A stretch of DNA of 64,000 nucleotides, from NCBI GenBank assembly GCA_027579435.1, contig JANBPK010000737.1, forward strand, positions 62,001 to 126,000, in the 5' to 3' direction. The stretch comes from Candolleomyces eurysporus. Lineage: Eukaryota > Basidiomycota > Agaricomycetes > Agaricales > Psathyrellaceae. This document shows positions 33,267 to 46,465 of the stretch, piece by piece; within the stretch, counting starts at the first letter, position 1; each line of letters opens with the position of its first letter. The notes below the pieces were generated by a model. The model was not told where the DNA came from. It did not search any database and worked only from the letters and a program-made list of their open reading frames with translations. The position numbers and the translations under genes are program-made.

Positions 33267-34812
33267 TGTGAGGGAAGACGAGCCGTCTGAAGTTGGTTAT
33301 AGAGTGAACGGGGAAGGAAACAGAAAACGCCACAGCGCTAATTTCCCAGACGAACGCATCTACTGAATTATAAGTGTGCTTCTTCAGTTGCCATACCTCC
33401 AACTATCAATCAAACAAACGGCGCCCCGGACCTGGAAAATAGGACTATTCCCGGTACCTGGGATTCGATGGGAAAGTTCCTGACAGCCAAGTTCAACCCT
33501 CTTTAGACCCGTTGATCGTCCTATGGTGTCAAGCAAAGACATGGCCACCAGGAGGGAGAAGCGCCTATAGTGAGTACCCCCACTTGGACCCACAAGAGAG
33601 CCTAGGCAGTGTCTGGAACCACTAAACTATTGGGAGGCAATGAAACGCGCTTTCCACTGAATACCCGCGTATCCCTTGGCGTCATCCCACCGCCCGCCGT
33701 CGCCGCCGCCGCCGCCGTTTTGTTGCAGGGTCCAATAAACGGAAGCTTTCCCGGTTGAGAAAGTAAAAGGGTTTGGTTGAGATGGCATCATTTGGTGCAA
33801 ATCGCGTCAGATGGGTAGGTTTGGCGGTTCGACTTCGAGCACCATGAATTGTACGAGTTGCACACAAAAAATACCAAGAGAGCTCTTCAAACTGGGCCGA
33901 CTGCAAGCCCTTCTGTAAAGGTTCCCGTAGGGTACGTAACCACCCAGGAACTGGCATTCAGTCTGGCAGGAACTGACAGTGACAAACCTAGATTGGCGAA
34001 TTGATGACATGATCTGATATCCGCGCAAGAGAACCGGCAAAGCCCTGACGGGAGATAGGGCCTTGCAAAACCAGACAACTACTTTCACATTTCGGCTGCA
34101 CGATGGCGACAACGAAGGGCAACTAGAAAGAGAATTCTTGCATTAAACGCATCTTCGCACCGGCTACTCGACGGGCGTTGGACTCAGACTCGAAGGATTT
34201 CTACCTAGCTCTTTCCTCATGATCAATTGCCTAGACGATGATCTCATGACCAGTCCGAGCAGTCGCCACTGCTTCTTTGTTAAACTATCTCTCCCGAAGC
34301 GCAAATCAAAGTGACAGTTTTTTTTCTTCTGAATCTGGAACGCAACAGACCATGTGGCAACTTGAAGAGCGGAATGTTCGGCTCTGAGTTGGCCCTGCAC
34401 AGCTACTGAGATAGATAGGCATTTTCAGGGATTGGATAGAATCTTCGGCCCACATCTCCCGTCCTTGACCCCATTCGAAAATTCCTTTTGAATGTTCCCT
34501 GAGTCCCAGACACATCCAAGAACGGGATTTAGTTGAATTCGTTCGACGACCCGACCTATCTTGATTTCCATCAGAACGACTAAGTACAGATTAAATTCTA
34601 AGGGTTCTTCTGTCCCTGGTACTCTAACACGCTGTCACTCCGTGATACCATTCAGATTCGATCTCATGAGGACGGCCTCCGACTGAATCGATACTGTCCT
34701 CGTGGCGCTTTAGGAAGTCACCAAACTCAGGGCAAAAAAAGACCTCCAATAAAGGACGTGAGATGCCCAAGTCCTTGTTTACTTCCTCTTCCTTCAGTCG
34801 TTTGCGACAACC
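33267..34812. other. 1.5 kb divergent intergenic region
   Basis: Divergent promoters of the amidohydrolase and the following membrane protein. It contains a GCC-type microsatellite near 33700-33717. No exon recognised on either strand. Confidence 0.5.
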
Positions 34813-36191
34813 ATGGCTAAAAATTGGATGGACCCACAGGAGATCGGCCGCAACAGCAGTAAGTCGCGGGATTTACGTCCTTGTCGTTAGCGCTTCTAAT
34901 CATCGCGTACTGTAGGAGTCTTTGCGGCGTTCGTGTTGGTCCTGAGTGGAGTCGCTGCCTGGGATGTGCTTCGATCCTTATCCTTTGACATCTCCATTAT
35001 CCGAGGGAAGCGAACCTGGAGGTGGCCTATGGTAAGAAGCGCAACGCTTAGCAATAGACTAGGACATTCTGGGCTAACGGGATCGTTGTCAGGTTCTCTA
35101 TTTCGTCTGCAGGATCTGCATGTTGCTCCACATCTTCTCGATGGCAGTCAATTTGAACGCCATTAGCGAGATTCCTTGCCAGGGTGTGACTTGGATTTCT
35201 AAGAGTACGTTCCCTCAGGTCACTATTCTTGCCTCTCTCTCACTGAGGCTTGTCGGCACAGTCAGCGACGCCATTGGAACTTGCGGGTCCTCGTTGATTC
35301 TTGTCTTACGAACCACAGCTGTATGGCACAGGGACATCAAAGTCAGCGCTCCACTTGGAGTGATGTTCCTCGGTCAGGTTGCCGTCTGGGTTCAAAGTGA
35401 GTCTAACATTTGCCGTGGCTTTTTACTATTTTTAACAAATATCAGCCTTCCGGTATTCCAGGTCACAGTGGAACCCGCAGCGTAATGTGTGCGCAGTTAT
35501 CTCGACCGCACCTCAACCGCTTCTCGTCGCCGTGTTTGCGTATAGTACGTTTTCCGAGCCATTCGCTGAGATCCGATAGATTTATACTACTTCTTCAGCT
35601 ATGGCGTTCGACTTCATTATTTTGCTGCTCTGCACGTATAGGCTAGGCACTGGACAAAGAGGCAGCTCTTTGGCAAAGCTACTTCTCCGGGATGGTATTG
35701 TGGGTAGTTTCTCGATTAGCTTATCTGATCAGTTGCTCATTCTCACCGGACCGATGTAGGGATACTTCACTGCCGCCTTCACCGCAAACCTCATCCAGAT
35801 GATCTTTGCCGCTCTCCAGCTAAACCCTGTCATGAATATCCTATGCCTTCCATTCGCCCTGGTTGTCTCGGTCATCGCCGCCACAACCGTTTTCCGCAAC
35901 GTCTTCACCGCCTACGACGCGTTCTCGAAAGACCATTCCACCGGACCTTCGTCGAGCTCAAAGGGTCAAAGGATCACTGAAGGGCTGTCCGGCTTTTCGA
36001 ACCGTCACAACGCACGCCTTAACGTCTCGCAAGGCTATCCATCCCAGCACATGAGCTCCAATGATATCGCTCTTGGGGACTATAAACATCGTGACCATCA
36101 TGATTCGGTCTCCCCAATCGCGGTCACAAAGGTTGTCGACATAGACGTCGACGGCGTTCCCATTGGCCGTCAAACTGTGAGTCTGGCGTAG
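34813..36191 (+). CDS. Multi-span (about seven TM) membrane protein of unknown function
   Basis: Starts MAKNWMDPQEIGRN at 34813, then seven or so exons, most carrying one hydrophobic helix: FAAFVLVLSGVAAWDVL, VLYFVCRICMLLHIFSMAV, IGTCGSSLILVLRTTAVW, LGVMFLGQVAVWVQ, AFDFIILLLCTYRL and LCLPFALVVSVIAATTVF. The order WRWPMVLYFVCR, LRTTAVW and AFDFIILLL matches a large Agaricomycete membrane family that has no named function and resembles seven-helix receptors in topology. The C-terminal tail of about 95 residues is Ser/His-rich and ends VDIDVDGVPIGRQTVSLA. An intron GTACGT...GCACAG (about 35202-35261) joins TWISK to SDAIGTCGSS in phase. A signalling or transport role is only a guess. Confidence 0.75.
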
Positions 36192-36698
36192 GGATTTCTG
36201 TCACAACGGCTTACTCATTGCTAGCGAGATTCAGAGAAGCCAAGGGGATTCTGATATGGATTCGGTCGAGAAAGGGCACGCCTTGTAGTCAGTACTGGAG
36301 TCCCTTTTCCGTCAAAACAAAAAAACATACATATTTAACCATCTATCTATCTCACCGCTCACACTTGTCTGTACATATTCCATGAGGATTGTAGATTATC
36401 CTCAAGCTTTTCTCGGGTGGATGTTGTTTCCCTGTACCATTGTAAATTGGAGAATAGAATCTTTGGGATTTCGTGTCAATAGGATACCTTTTTGGGCAGA
36501 AAAGATCTGGGAAACTGAGAGACTTGAAGCGTGCTACGTTCATAGTAGACGGCGCCTATCGGCCGGCCGAGCGCTCAGATTCGGCATGTTTTATTTGGCT
36601 CTCGGCAAGGTACAAACACCACTTTTCCACCAATTGACGCCCGGCCTATCACTCATTCCGCTCAAGGACGGCGACGACAACGACGAGGAACTCGAAAC
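36192..36698. other. Intergenic: promoter of TRF4-like gene
   Basis: Contains an AT-rich part and a ctatctatct tract near 36343. No exon seen. Confidence 0.45.
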
Positions 36699-38927
36699 AT
36701 GTCCGAAAAGCGGCCCAGCGATAACAACAAGAAGGCTAAGCGTCGCAAGAAGCGCTCTGGTGCAGCGACTCCGGCCTCAGCAAGTGGCACCTCCACCCCG
36801 AAACCCTCAACGAGCAGAGTCGAGGAACCAGCCGGCGTGAAGGGGTTTGATGGCGAAGACTACATTGCATTCGACTTCTCTGACCCATCCGACGACGATG
36901 GAGGGACCAACTTGCAAGTTGACGCGAAAGGGAAGGGCAAGGCGCGAGATTCTGATGGCGGTCTTGGAGTATCGAGCCATGTTGCAGAGCCGGAGGAACG
37001 CGGCGAACGACGAAGAAGACGAGACGATGACGATGACCGTAGACGCCGCGATGACTCCTCTCGAAGCCATGCCCGAGATTGGGACAAGGGAAAACGAGTA
37101 GGTTCCTCGAAGCAATACGAAATGGTATTTGCATATGACGACCTTCTTTCCTCGAAGCAACAACGACCCGACCCATATCCATCGAAGAAGGCGCCCTGGG
37201 TCTCTGGTATAGATTGGGATAGGTGTAAAAATGTTGCTGAAATGTGCGTATATCCTTGGATTGGGCGATATAGTCCTCACTCAAGCTCTTAGGTTGCATC
37301 GAGAAGTCGAGGCATTCACCAGTTGGATATCTCCTTCACCTGTCGAGGACGAAATTCGCGGAATGATCGTTACGCAAATTTCGAATGCAATCCGGTCAAA
37401 TTTCCCCGATGCAAAGATTCTGCCATTCGGAAGCTACGAGACGAAGCTCTATCTCCCATTGGGGTTCGTGGTCCTATCTTCCGTACCGCGTTCTTTGTTT
37501 GATGAAGATTTACAGGGACATAGACCTCGTTATTCTTTCAGACTCCATGGCTTATAGCGATAAAGTGGCTGTTCTTCACTCTCTTGCGAACACGCTGAAG
37601 CGAGGAGGGGTGACGTCGCGTGTGAGCATCATCGCGAAAGCGAAGGTACCCATCGTCAAGTTCGTCACCACCCACGGCCGTTTCAACGTCGACATCAGCG
37701 TTAACCAGTCCAATGGGCTGCTTGCCGGCAAAATCATCAACGGATTCCTCAATGACCTCCATCCTGGGCGGTCGACTAGTATAGCCCTTCGGAGTATCAT
37801 CATGATCACCAAGGCGTTCCTTGCCCAGCGAAGTATGAACGAGGTGTACACGGGCGGATTGGGCAGCTATAGCATTGTGTGTTTGGCGGTCAGCTTCCTC
37901 CAGATGCATCCCAAAGTCCGGAACGGGGAGATTGACCCGGAGGAAAATCTCGGCGTGCTGATCATGGAGTTCTTCGAGCTGTACGGGTGTTACTTCAACT
38001 ATGATGAGGTTGGCATTTCGTTACGGGATGGAGGCACCTATTTCAACAAGCGGCAGCGGGGATGGTACGACTACAGCAGGAGGAGCCTGCTTTCCGTCGA
38101 GGATCCTGCTGACTCATGTGAGCGTCTAGCTTTCTGTATGACCTCGCTCTGACGGAGTTTTAGCCAACGATATCTCCAAGGGCTCCTTCCACTTCCACAA
38201 GGTCAAAACGGCCTTTGCAGGAGCATATAGCATCTTGACCTCCACGGCTTACATACGGGCAGGTATGCTGCACTCCCGGAGAAGTGGTCGTTCTGTTCGT
38301 CTAAGGGATCATTACGACCCGGAAGACTTGTCAATCCTGTCAACCGTGATGGGTGTCACCCAAGAGGTATGNTTTTTTTTTAATAAAAAAACTTATGCAA
38401 GCGCCGTGCTAATATGATCGACAAGACTATCAACCATCGGCGTCTCGTACAAGAGCTTTATGATCAGCGGACGCTCCACAGAATTCTCGGAATGAAACCC
38501 AAACGTGTCGTCGTTGNAAAGCCCCGACTCCGGTCGCTCTGCAACGATCAAAAGCTCAGGAGCCGATGTGGCCTGGAATGAGGCAGACGACTCTGACAGT
38601 GACGTGCACAATTCTAGCCTTCGGGATGATGGTGGACATGAAGATGAAGACGGACGCTACAATATTGGACAGCCTCGCCGGAAGCGACAGAAAACTGGCA
38701 CTCGGCATGATCACCACACTGTCTTTGTCGCCGACGATGACGATGAAGGTGAAGGTGGAGAATATACCAGCGACGATGACGAGGAAGATGATGAGGATGA
38801 GGTCGTGATCCCGCCCTCCAAAACTCGCTCCCGGTCCGCAGCAAAGAGTCCGAGGGATGCTGAGCGAAACAGAGACTACTGGTCGTCGAAAGGAGGGGGC
38901 TTTGGCGACGCAAAGGATACCGATTGA
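36699..38927 (+). CDS. TRF4: Non-canonical poly(A) polymerase, TRF4/Cid14 type
   Basis: Nuclear polymerase of the TRAMP complex; adds short A tails that mark aberrant RNAs for the exosome. The N-terminus is basic, then acidic (KKAKRRKKRSG, DFSDPSDDDGG). The catalytic domain starts near LHREVEAFTSWISPSPVEDE. The nucleotidyltransferase motif FGSYETKLYLP-LGDIDLVI is created by splicing out a GTTCGT...TTTACAG intron and gives the Asp-x-Asp pair; the third Asp lies in FNVDISVN. The PAP-associated domain includes TGGLGSYSIVCLAVSFLQ and FFELYGCYFNYDEVGISLRDGG. The tail is acidic with KRQKTG and DDEEDDEDEV. N at 38517 shifts the frame: with it the protein would stop at CGLE; without it VVV runs to ESPDSGRSATIKSSG and on to TGA at 38925-38927. 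An intron near 38371-38425 contains another N beside a T run. Confidence 0.9.
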
Positions 38928-39223
38928 ATGTCACCTTTGTGAATAGCATTCTCGTTAAATTTCCGGGTCCTTTTTTTGAGTCTGAGACACCCTAATTCCG
39001 CCAGCATAATCCGTTCTTGCAAGAATGGCAGGAGTATTTGATATTTGATGGGATGATTGATGGCTGCCAAATAACGGTGGGCTGAGCCCAGGCTGAATAC
39101 CGTGATCAGCATTGACCTTGCTCCATTTCCTCTCCTTTGAATACGCCTTTCGTTTTGCTACGGTCGCAGGACGGCGTAGGATTCATTATAATGTAAGTTG
39201 GACTATAAATTGAAGTCAAAACC

Positions 39224-42200
39224 ATGACACAAACCGGCCAACAGGTCGACGACGAAGCCAGCAGCCCCAGTGACCAGTTTGAAAGAGAGAATCGCCGCCT
39301 TAGAGCAGAAGAATGCAGCGAACGGTCAGCGGTCGACGTCTCCCAACCCGAATGCAGCTCCTCCAACGGCTGGCCTGCGAGACAAGATTTCAAAGTTCGA
39401 AAAGAAGGGAGGGGTCCCCGTTCCAAGGGGCAGGTTTGGGCTGGGTGCACCACCACCACCAGAGGCGCAGATTAGGAGGAACGGGGAGCTCTATGGCAAC
39501 CGGATTCCTCAACCTGTGCGTATGGTGAGCGGTCCGGGCTCGACGAGCACCCCACCGAGTCGCTCGGGGTCGTCGATTGGGTTTTATGACACGAACGACG
39601 TCGAGAAACCACGCTCGTTTTCTCTCAGTAGTGTCATCACCGACGTCGACGATGAAGGTGACTATACGCCTTTGACGTCGCCCACGTTGACGTTTCCGCC
39701 AGAGTCCCTGGAAGCGCCGGAGGGGTCGCCGACACTGTCAACCACGTCAGAGGGAGTGCCTTCGGGCCTGAAAGAGCCTATCAAAAGGGCAGCACCGTTC
39801 TCGCAGGTTCTCGAGGCGGCGAAGAAGGCTGCGGAGAGGGGTGGTACACCGGAGAATATCAACGACGCCACTACACCAACACCGTTTGTAGCGAGGGCAT
39901 CCACAAGTCCTCCAGAGCCTGTCGCAGACGCCAAACCGGCNACCCACAATTGTTGTTGAAACTCCCCCAATCCCAGCTGCTGAAACTCAAGCTCCAGAAA
40001 TACTGCCCCCGGCAGCTCCCACCATCGTTGTCGAATCCCCAACCCTCAGCGAGCCTCCTCCAGTTGCTGCTGCACTGGTTGCACCCGCGGAACCCGCAGA
40101 GCCCCCAGTCGAGCCGGAAAAGTCGAAGAACCGCAACAACAAAGACCTCACTCTCAACGTCGAGAAGTTGGAAGCTACTACCCCCGCTCCTCAGCAGAAG
40201 ACCCCCGAACCCGACGGCAATGCTACCCCTACCACAGCAAACCCAGGCGACACGCTTTCGCCACTCCCGACCGGAGTCTCCAGCGTGTTCTCAGGGTCTT
40301 CTCTGGGCAGTGATTCACTCATCTCCCCCAGACCGTTCAGCATGATCGACATCTCACTCGCTGAACGTGTCACCCCAGCTACCAGTCGTGGCAACATCGT
40401 CTTCCTTCCACCCAGTACCGCCACTTTGCCCAGAAAGTCTGATCTCGTTTACTTCCCTCCCACACCAACAGAGGAAGAAAAGAAAGCTGACGACAACGAC
40501 GAGGAAGAACCGAAGAAGGCTGTGGAGTTACCATCTGCACAGGAACAAGAACCCGAGACTACTGCTCCGGTTCGTCCTGTAACCTTCTCTGCAGTCGTTC
40601 ACGGGAAGGTTAGAGAGACGGCCCCTCACCCCACCAGTCTCGTTCCTCAAACTCCAACCAATCGGGAAATGAAGGGTCGCGAGGACAGGAAGAAGAAACG
40701 GATGACGCTGATTGCACCGCCAACTCCTGCTACCGGCGAACTTGCTTCTCTGATCCAAAGCGCTGTCATCTTGGAAACCATGGTCGAAAAGGGGGAGCTT
40801 CCTACCGAGCTTGAGGTTCGCGAACGGAACGAAGCTGAGAGGAGGCAGAGGGAGAAGCAGAGGCTTGCTGCACTTGCTGCTGAGCGAAAAGCAGCGGATG
40901 AAGAGGCTAGGAAGCGGAATGCAGCCCTTGAAGCTCAGCTCAAGCAACAGCAGAAGGAGGATNCCCCCTGTCAACAAACTTCGACATACCTTCCTCATCC
41001 CCCTCTCGAAGGCGCGCAACCAACATCGCAAGGAAGCGTCTACTTCGGATATCGATGCCCATGCTAATTCTGGGGAAACCAACCATGGTAGCATGCGAGA
41101 GAGAGAGAGGGTATCTCATATTCCAAGTTTGCCTGACCTTTCAGAGGTCCCGCCCTCGGTTCCAGAAGTGCCTCATCATTCAAAGGCTCCTTCTATCGCA
41201 TCTTCGAAGTCACGTTTCTCTACATTCCGTAGACTTGGAAGCGTCAAGTCCGTTATCGTTGGGCGGCCAAGCATGGACACCTCGCATTCCGAAGACTCGA
41301 GCGTGGACGAGTTTGGGCAATCGAAGAATGAGAGGGAGTTCCCTTCATTGTCTCCCAAGAAGTCTGGCGGAATTGGACGAGCTACGTCGTTGGCTGAGAA
41401 GATGTTTTCGAGGTCGAGGACAAAGTCTGGTGCAAGTACGCATAGCGGTGGTTCTGGTAGGTTTCACTAATTGCGATTGAATATTACTGCATTGTAAACT
41501 GACTGAACGCTTTACCCCACAGATCACTCTCACAAAACGCATTCGATGTTTACTCTTCCACCTCTTCCTGACTCCTTGTCCGTCATGCCTCCCTCCCCCG
41601 AATTTGAAGCCCGAAATCCTCGCAAGTCGATGTCTATGAAAAGTCTCAGAGGGTCGAAAAATCCTCCGCCTCCGATGAACATCCCACCTTTACCTTCCGT
41701 GGCTCGGGAGAATGAGCTTCAGGCCCACAGCCCAGATTCAGTGTTTTCTTCGCCTGGCCCTCTCAAATCCCCAGATTACTTTGGTTTCGGATCGATGCTT
41801 CCCCCTTCCATGGGCGAGCCACCCGCATCGTCTGCCAGAATAACGTCTTTGGAGGCCCCGATCCCTAGGCCGACTGTAGAGTCTCCGTCTACCGTTGGTG
41901 CCACCAGCCCCAAATCAACGCTTTCCTCTCCTGGCCCCCTCAAATCTCCCGACTATCTCGGTTATGGATCGATGAACATACCGTCCGACACCAAAGACCG
42001 ACCAACCTCATGGATGTCGGTCTCGTCGCTTTCGTCCACTTTACCCTCCCCGCTGTTTGAGAACGACATATTCGATGCGTTCCCGGCTGTGCCATCGAGC
42101 ACACCAGCGGTGAATACCGGGAGGGCTGTCAGTGCGTATGCGAGTTTCGGGGAATTGACCACGAACGCTGCTCCGAATAGCGTTGCGCCGTCGTTTGACT

Positions 42201-42289
42201 CGGGATTGTTGAATTCGGCCATTCATTTGGCGGGGTCGTCTCGTCCTTCTGTTACTCCGAAGAGTCAGAAGACGCCGTTGCCTCGTTGA
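39224..42289 (+). CDS. Large Ser/Pro-rich coiled-coil protein of unknown function
   Basis: No family recognised. An N-terminal helix LKERIAALEQKNAANGQ and GLRDKISKFEKKGGVPVPRG precede long Ser/Thr/Pro-rich disorder, a middle coiled coil from TPATGELASLIQSAVILETM through REKQRLAALAAERKAADEEA, and an RS/KS-rich region (FSTFRRLGSVKSV). After an intron (about 41459-41521) the C-terminus repeats SSPGPLKSPDYFGFGSM and SSPGPLKSPDYLGYGSM. The look is that of a cytoskeletal or cell-polarity scaffold; this is inference. Frame notes: ATG 39224 leads into the LKER frame only if one base near 39270 is removed; Ns at 39941 and 40963 each add one base, and dropping them gives AKPAPTIVVETPP and KEDPPVNKLRHT. 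Stop TGA 42287-42289. About 990 residues. Confidence 0.7.
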
Positions 42290-42970
42290 GGGGCACGACG
42301 TGGTTTTTTGTCGAAACTTGTGCTTGACCCAATTCTCTTCTCTTCGTTTTCCCCTCCCCGTTTCTTGTTTTACCTGGATGGTTTGCTTATCTTCCTTTGT
42401 TCTGTTGGCGGAGATTCTGTTGGTGGTCTATGCTCACGTCCGACCGTTTCACTTCATAAATCAAATATTGAAATCGTTATTCTATACCCGATATAATCGA
42501 GGTTCTTCCATTGGCCCTGCTGTTCCTCTCTAGCTCTTTCATCTACTTTTTTACCTCCGGTGCTTCTTTGCCTATTCTACTTATTAACAAGTCGTTTATA
42601 TGCACTCTCCTTATTTCTGCACCTCGCTTGCTTCTTTCTGACTTCCAGCGGTACCAATCTCGTGTCGTCTCGTATCTTTCTCTCGATTCTTGCTCGCTCG
42701 CTCTCTCTATATCTATATCACGTTGCTCATTGCTACTACATGTACAGTGCTTACCTGCACATGATTTTATCACCGAAACCTCTACTATTGTACATCCTGC
42801 GCTTTCTTCCGTAACACAAGTACATACAGACCATTGTTTCCATTGCTGCACTGCATTTTTAGAGAGACTTCGATAAGGTGTCGGTACCGACCTGATTTGG
42901 CGGCAAAATAATTCTTTGTTTTTCTACAAGCACTGGACACATTTACAGAACAGTTTCGATCCGGAAGCTC
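42290..42970. other. Convergent 3' region, pyrimidine-rich
   Basis: T/C-rich sequence (many ttct and ctctct tracts) between two convergent stops. No gene seen. Confidence 0.5.
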
Positions 42971-45929
42971 CTATTCGACGTTTTGACTGGTGGAACTACC
43001 TTCCTCAGCCGGCGCTTCTAAGGCGCTTCCTTCAAGTTCAGTAAGGTTCTCGTATGCTTTAACCAAATCCCAGCTTCGACCCTTCACGGGTTTAGTCACG
43101 CCATGGCTAGACGATCGATTTAAACACGTTAGAATATGTATATGAGAGAGCGAGAGAGTGAAAAACACCTCACCTTATTCGCAAATGCCGTTGTAGTTGT
43201 TTGTACACATGGAAAGCAGCAATCGAGCTCGAATTTCCACGGAGACAGATAAGACAGATGGACGCGTTGTAATTGAACGGATAGGCCACAGGTTCGCGTT
43301 CCGTTGTAAGGTGGTTGGCCAGGTGGATGATATCACGGTCACGCTTTGGGGACGATATCCCGTGCCTGTGAAAGAAGCGCGGTATTATTTATTTAAATGA
43401 CTATGAGCCGGGTCTACCGAGGAGTGGTACGCACCTTTCGATAATGTGCAGTTCAGCCGCAGACCATGTTACCGCAGTGCTTGAATGTTCTCCGCAATGT
43501 GTGCATCCCCATACTGCATCGTCGAGCTTTGGCCATTGAGGTTCACGGGCACGTACAATTTGTGTTGCATACTCAGTGAGAACGTGCCACCGGCGATTGA
43601 AACCAGGGGGCAAAACACCGTGGTCACCATTTTCAGTTGCATGGTTAATCTGTCGACGTGCATGTTCGGTTAAAGCGCTCAAGATATAATCGCGGAAGGA
43701 GTACGTACGCATTCTCTCCAGGTCAAAGCTTTTCGTCTCCCTCGGTGGCTGCAAGAGTGGTCCTGCCCTTCGTGAGCAGCGCAGAAAAAGCGAGCGTTTA
43801 ACTCATCTAGTTCTTTCGCAGTGGTAGTTTGGGGATCCAACTTCAAGCATTGGAGGATGGAAAGAACGGCTTCACGGCCCCCTTTAGACGGCATCATCGA
43901 GTACTCACCGTGGTCTAGCCGTGCGGCGTGCGTGAGGATGGCGTCCGAGCCGGAGTACATACCAGAATTATTTGGCGCTGTACACATGAAGGAAAGATTG
44001 CAAAAAAAATACGGACACCGCAAGATCGAGAACGTCATCTGGAAGCTGACTCTCCTCTCCACCGAACGCCTGCACGATGCCCCAGCGTAGTTCGGGAAGC
44101 ATTTCTTCACGCCGATCATCCAAAACAGAGGGTAAGTTTGCCAGAATTATTGCAGGCGTGAAGCCGTCGTCAGGCCTGTTGAGGTTCGCAAGATCTTCGA
44201 AAAAGGGGCGGAACACTGGCAGATCGTCCCACCAGATATCATGGGGCCAATACTTCCACTCGGAAGATGGGAGGTCGCACTTGTAACGCTGGTAAGTGGC
44301 TCTGATCAGAGACAGACGCTCCTCTCGTAGTCTGAGTCGCCTGATGATCGGCATGCGTGTATTCAGCCACTCCAGATAATCTCGAAGGTCTTGACCAGTA
44401 ATTCATGAGCATCCTGTACATAATGAAATTGCCACACATACCATGCCGCGAAAGTCCCCGCATATGACGCATACTGAGTATTTGGTTCGCGTCGGTTTCG
44501 GGACGCACGGAGTCGATCTCAGGTTGATCATGGCCTATCTTCAAATAGTGCTTTTCGATCCTTTGGGCAAAAACCTTAACGGAGATGTTTCAACAAAAAC
44601 GAGGATATATCCCGCACCTTTTGGCATACCAGCGCATTTCGAACATTTTGTTATCTTGGAAAATGCCGTCTAGCCAAGTCTTACACCCGATCGTGTGCTA
44701 AGAAACGATGAGCTTCGATGGACACTGAGAAACAGTCGCTGAAGGATTCGAACCTTATTCCGAGATTCGACGTCCGAAATCCTTTGGTTTTTCATCGACA
44801 GCCATTGTTGGGGGGACGTTTGATTGTCGACATTGCTGCACGCAAAACACGCGAGACGGATTGCGCCGAGTACATCCTCCTTGGCGAAAATGACGTACGC
44901 CAACTCCCGTTTGTGTCGCATGAAGTAAACACCTGTAATAAAGCATCATACTCGAGCCGATGTCGGTGAGCAAGCCTTTGACTTACTGCTGCCCCGAGAT
45001 CGGTGGCATAATGGAAGAACCTCCTCTGGATCAACGAAGTGTTCATGTTCCTCGCACATTTCCCATACGTAATCCTCATCAATGAGAACCCGTACCTAGA
45101 TAGAGAAGCGGGTGGATAAATACGCACCTAAGTCATTTGAGGCATCGTAAAAACTTACGCTACAGTTTTTACAGAGCTTCATCGAAATACCAAAGTGAAG
45201 ATTTGCCCAAGGACTTCCGCACCGCTATATCGACCGTGATTTATTTGGCACATTAGCGACATCGCAAGAAATTATCCACACCTTGCAGATAGTCGGTCCG
45301 AAGAGAAAAGCCGCCCACATTGGTCCTGAAACCCCTGGTGGACAGTTGGGCAGGCTCTCACGGTGTTGGACGAAACTTTGGTTCCAGACATCGGCTGCGG
45401 CAGGACTTGATATCAAGCGACGGAGCGCCTTGTTAGCCAAGGAAAGGTGGTACAAGTCGAGCGGGTGCAAGTGAGAAAACACCTGGGGAGTACAACATGG
45501 GTCCGGGTCGGTCAATGGGAGACTACGTTGGGTGGAAGAAAGGGAAAGGGAAAAAAGAAGCACAATCTACGCGTACCTCAAAGCAGAGTTCAAAAGGCAA
45601 GTTTAACAGTCTGTGGAAAAGAGTCGGTGTCACGACGGGGAACCGAGCTTTGACTCCCAATCTCAACTTCCGCAACACGATACCCCGAAGGTAATTGCCT
45701 GAAAAACCATGGATAATGAGTCTTCAGGATATAACACTGGTAGCTACTCACGCGCACGTGTGTATCGTGGCCTTGGGTAGTGCGCGGGATCATCTCTTGG
45801 CTCTCTAACGAGGTCGGTATTGAGGGAGTTGTTGGAACGTAAGGAAGCCAAGCACTGAAGCAAAGCCCCGTCTTTCAGCTTCGAGAATGGGAGTGCTCGC
45901 AGCACGACATCATCCTGCTGATCACGCAT
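42971..45929 (-). CDS. F-box protein with CxxC motifs, multi-exon, possibly frameshifted
   Basis: Reconstructed from the minus strand with short introns. ATG 45929 gives MRDQQDDVVLRALPFSKLKD; next exons give GNYLRGIVLRKLRL, the F-box LLNLPFELCFE joined by splicing to VFSHLHPLDLYHLSLANK, then VWNQSFVQHRESLPNCPPGV, WANLHFGISMKLCKNCSV (CxxC), EEHEHFVDPEEVLPLCH, FAKEDVLGAIRLACFACSN, CKTWLDGIFQDNKMFEMRWY, VFAQRIEKHYLKIGHDQ, LEWLNTRMPIIRRLRLREER, WGCTHCGEHSS (CxxC) and the end HGVTKPVKGRSWDLVKAYEN, stop 42971. The F-box binds Skp1; paired CxxC suggests a zinc-bound module. Near 44695 the frame slips between FLAH and IGCKTW, compatible with one extra base, so it may be intact or a young pseudogene. 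The paralogue at 61917-64000 shares the same exon order. Confidence 0.7.
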
Positions 45930-46465
45930 TGTTTACTACAGCACCGAAACGGATCTGTTTTTCAGCGACGACAGCTGTATGTAGACGGATAATTAAGGCG
46001 CAATTTCCATCAGAAATTAACGAAAATGGTTGTTGCGATTTGGGTAAGTGAATTACCTTCTTGAACCTCTCGCCACCTCAACCCAGCAAGACTGTGATGC
46101 CCCTGACTGAACACAAGATTCCAGATTTCGGAGCAAGGGCAACTGTGGATCACCGCCCAGGATGTGGTCCTTTGCAGAGAGCCTACCCGCTGCCTCCATC
46201 ACGCTTAAATTGCCGACGGACCGGGCAGGGCCGAAGGCTCAGATTCGTCCAGACCACATTACGATGAGCCCGAGGACAAGAAAAGGTTACAAAATAACCC
46301 TTGAAGCCGGCTGCGCCGCAACGCCCGCTACTTGGAATCGGGAGGTCGTTCAAATATATAATGAAATATCAGAAAGCATGGTTACCACATCTACTATGAA
46401 TCCACGGATGTTAGAAAGTAAGAAGAAAAAAAACATCAATCACTTGTATCATCGTACGCCATGAA

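Noticed and set aside
36382..36840. Open frame upstream of and overlapping the TRF4-like start
   Set aside because: Starts in promoter sequence and runs out of frame across the TRF4-like N-terminus; better explained as chance.
44735..44765. ggttcgaatcc on the minus strand, like a tRNA T-loop
   Set aside because: No matching acceptor, D or anticodon stems around it; it lies in an exon of the F-box gene.
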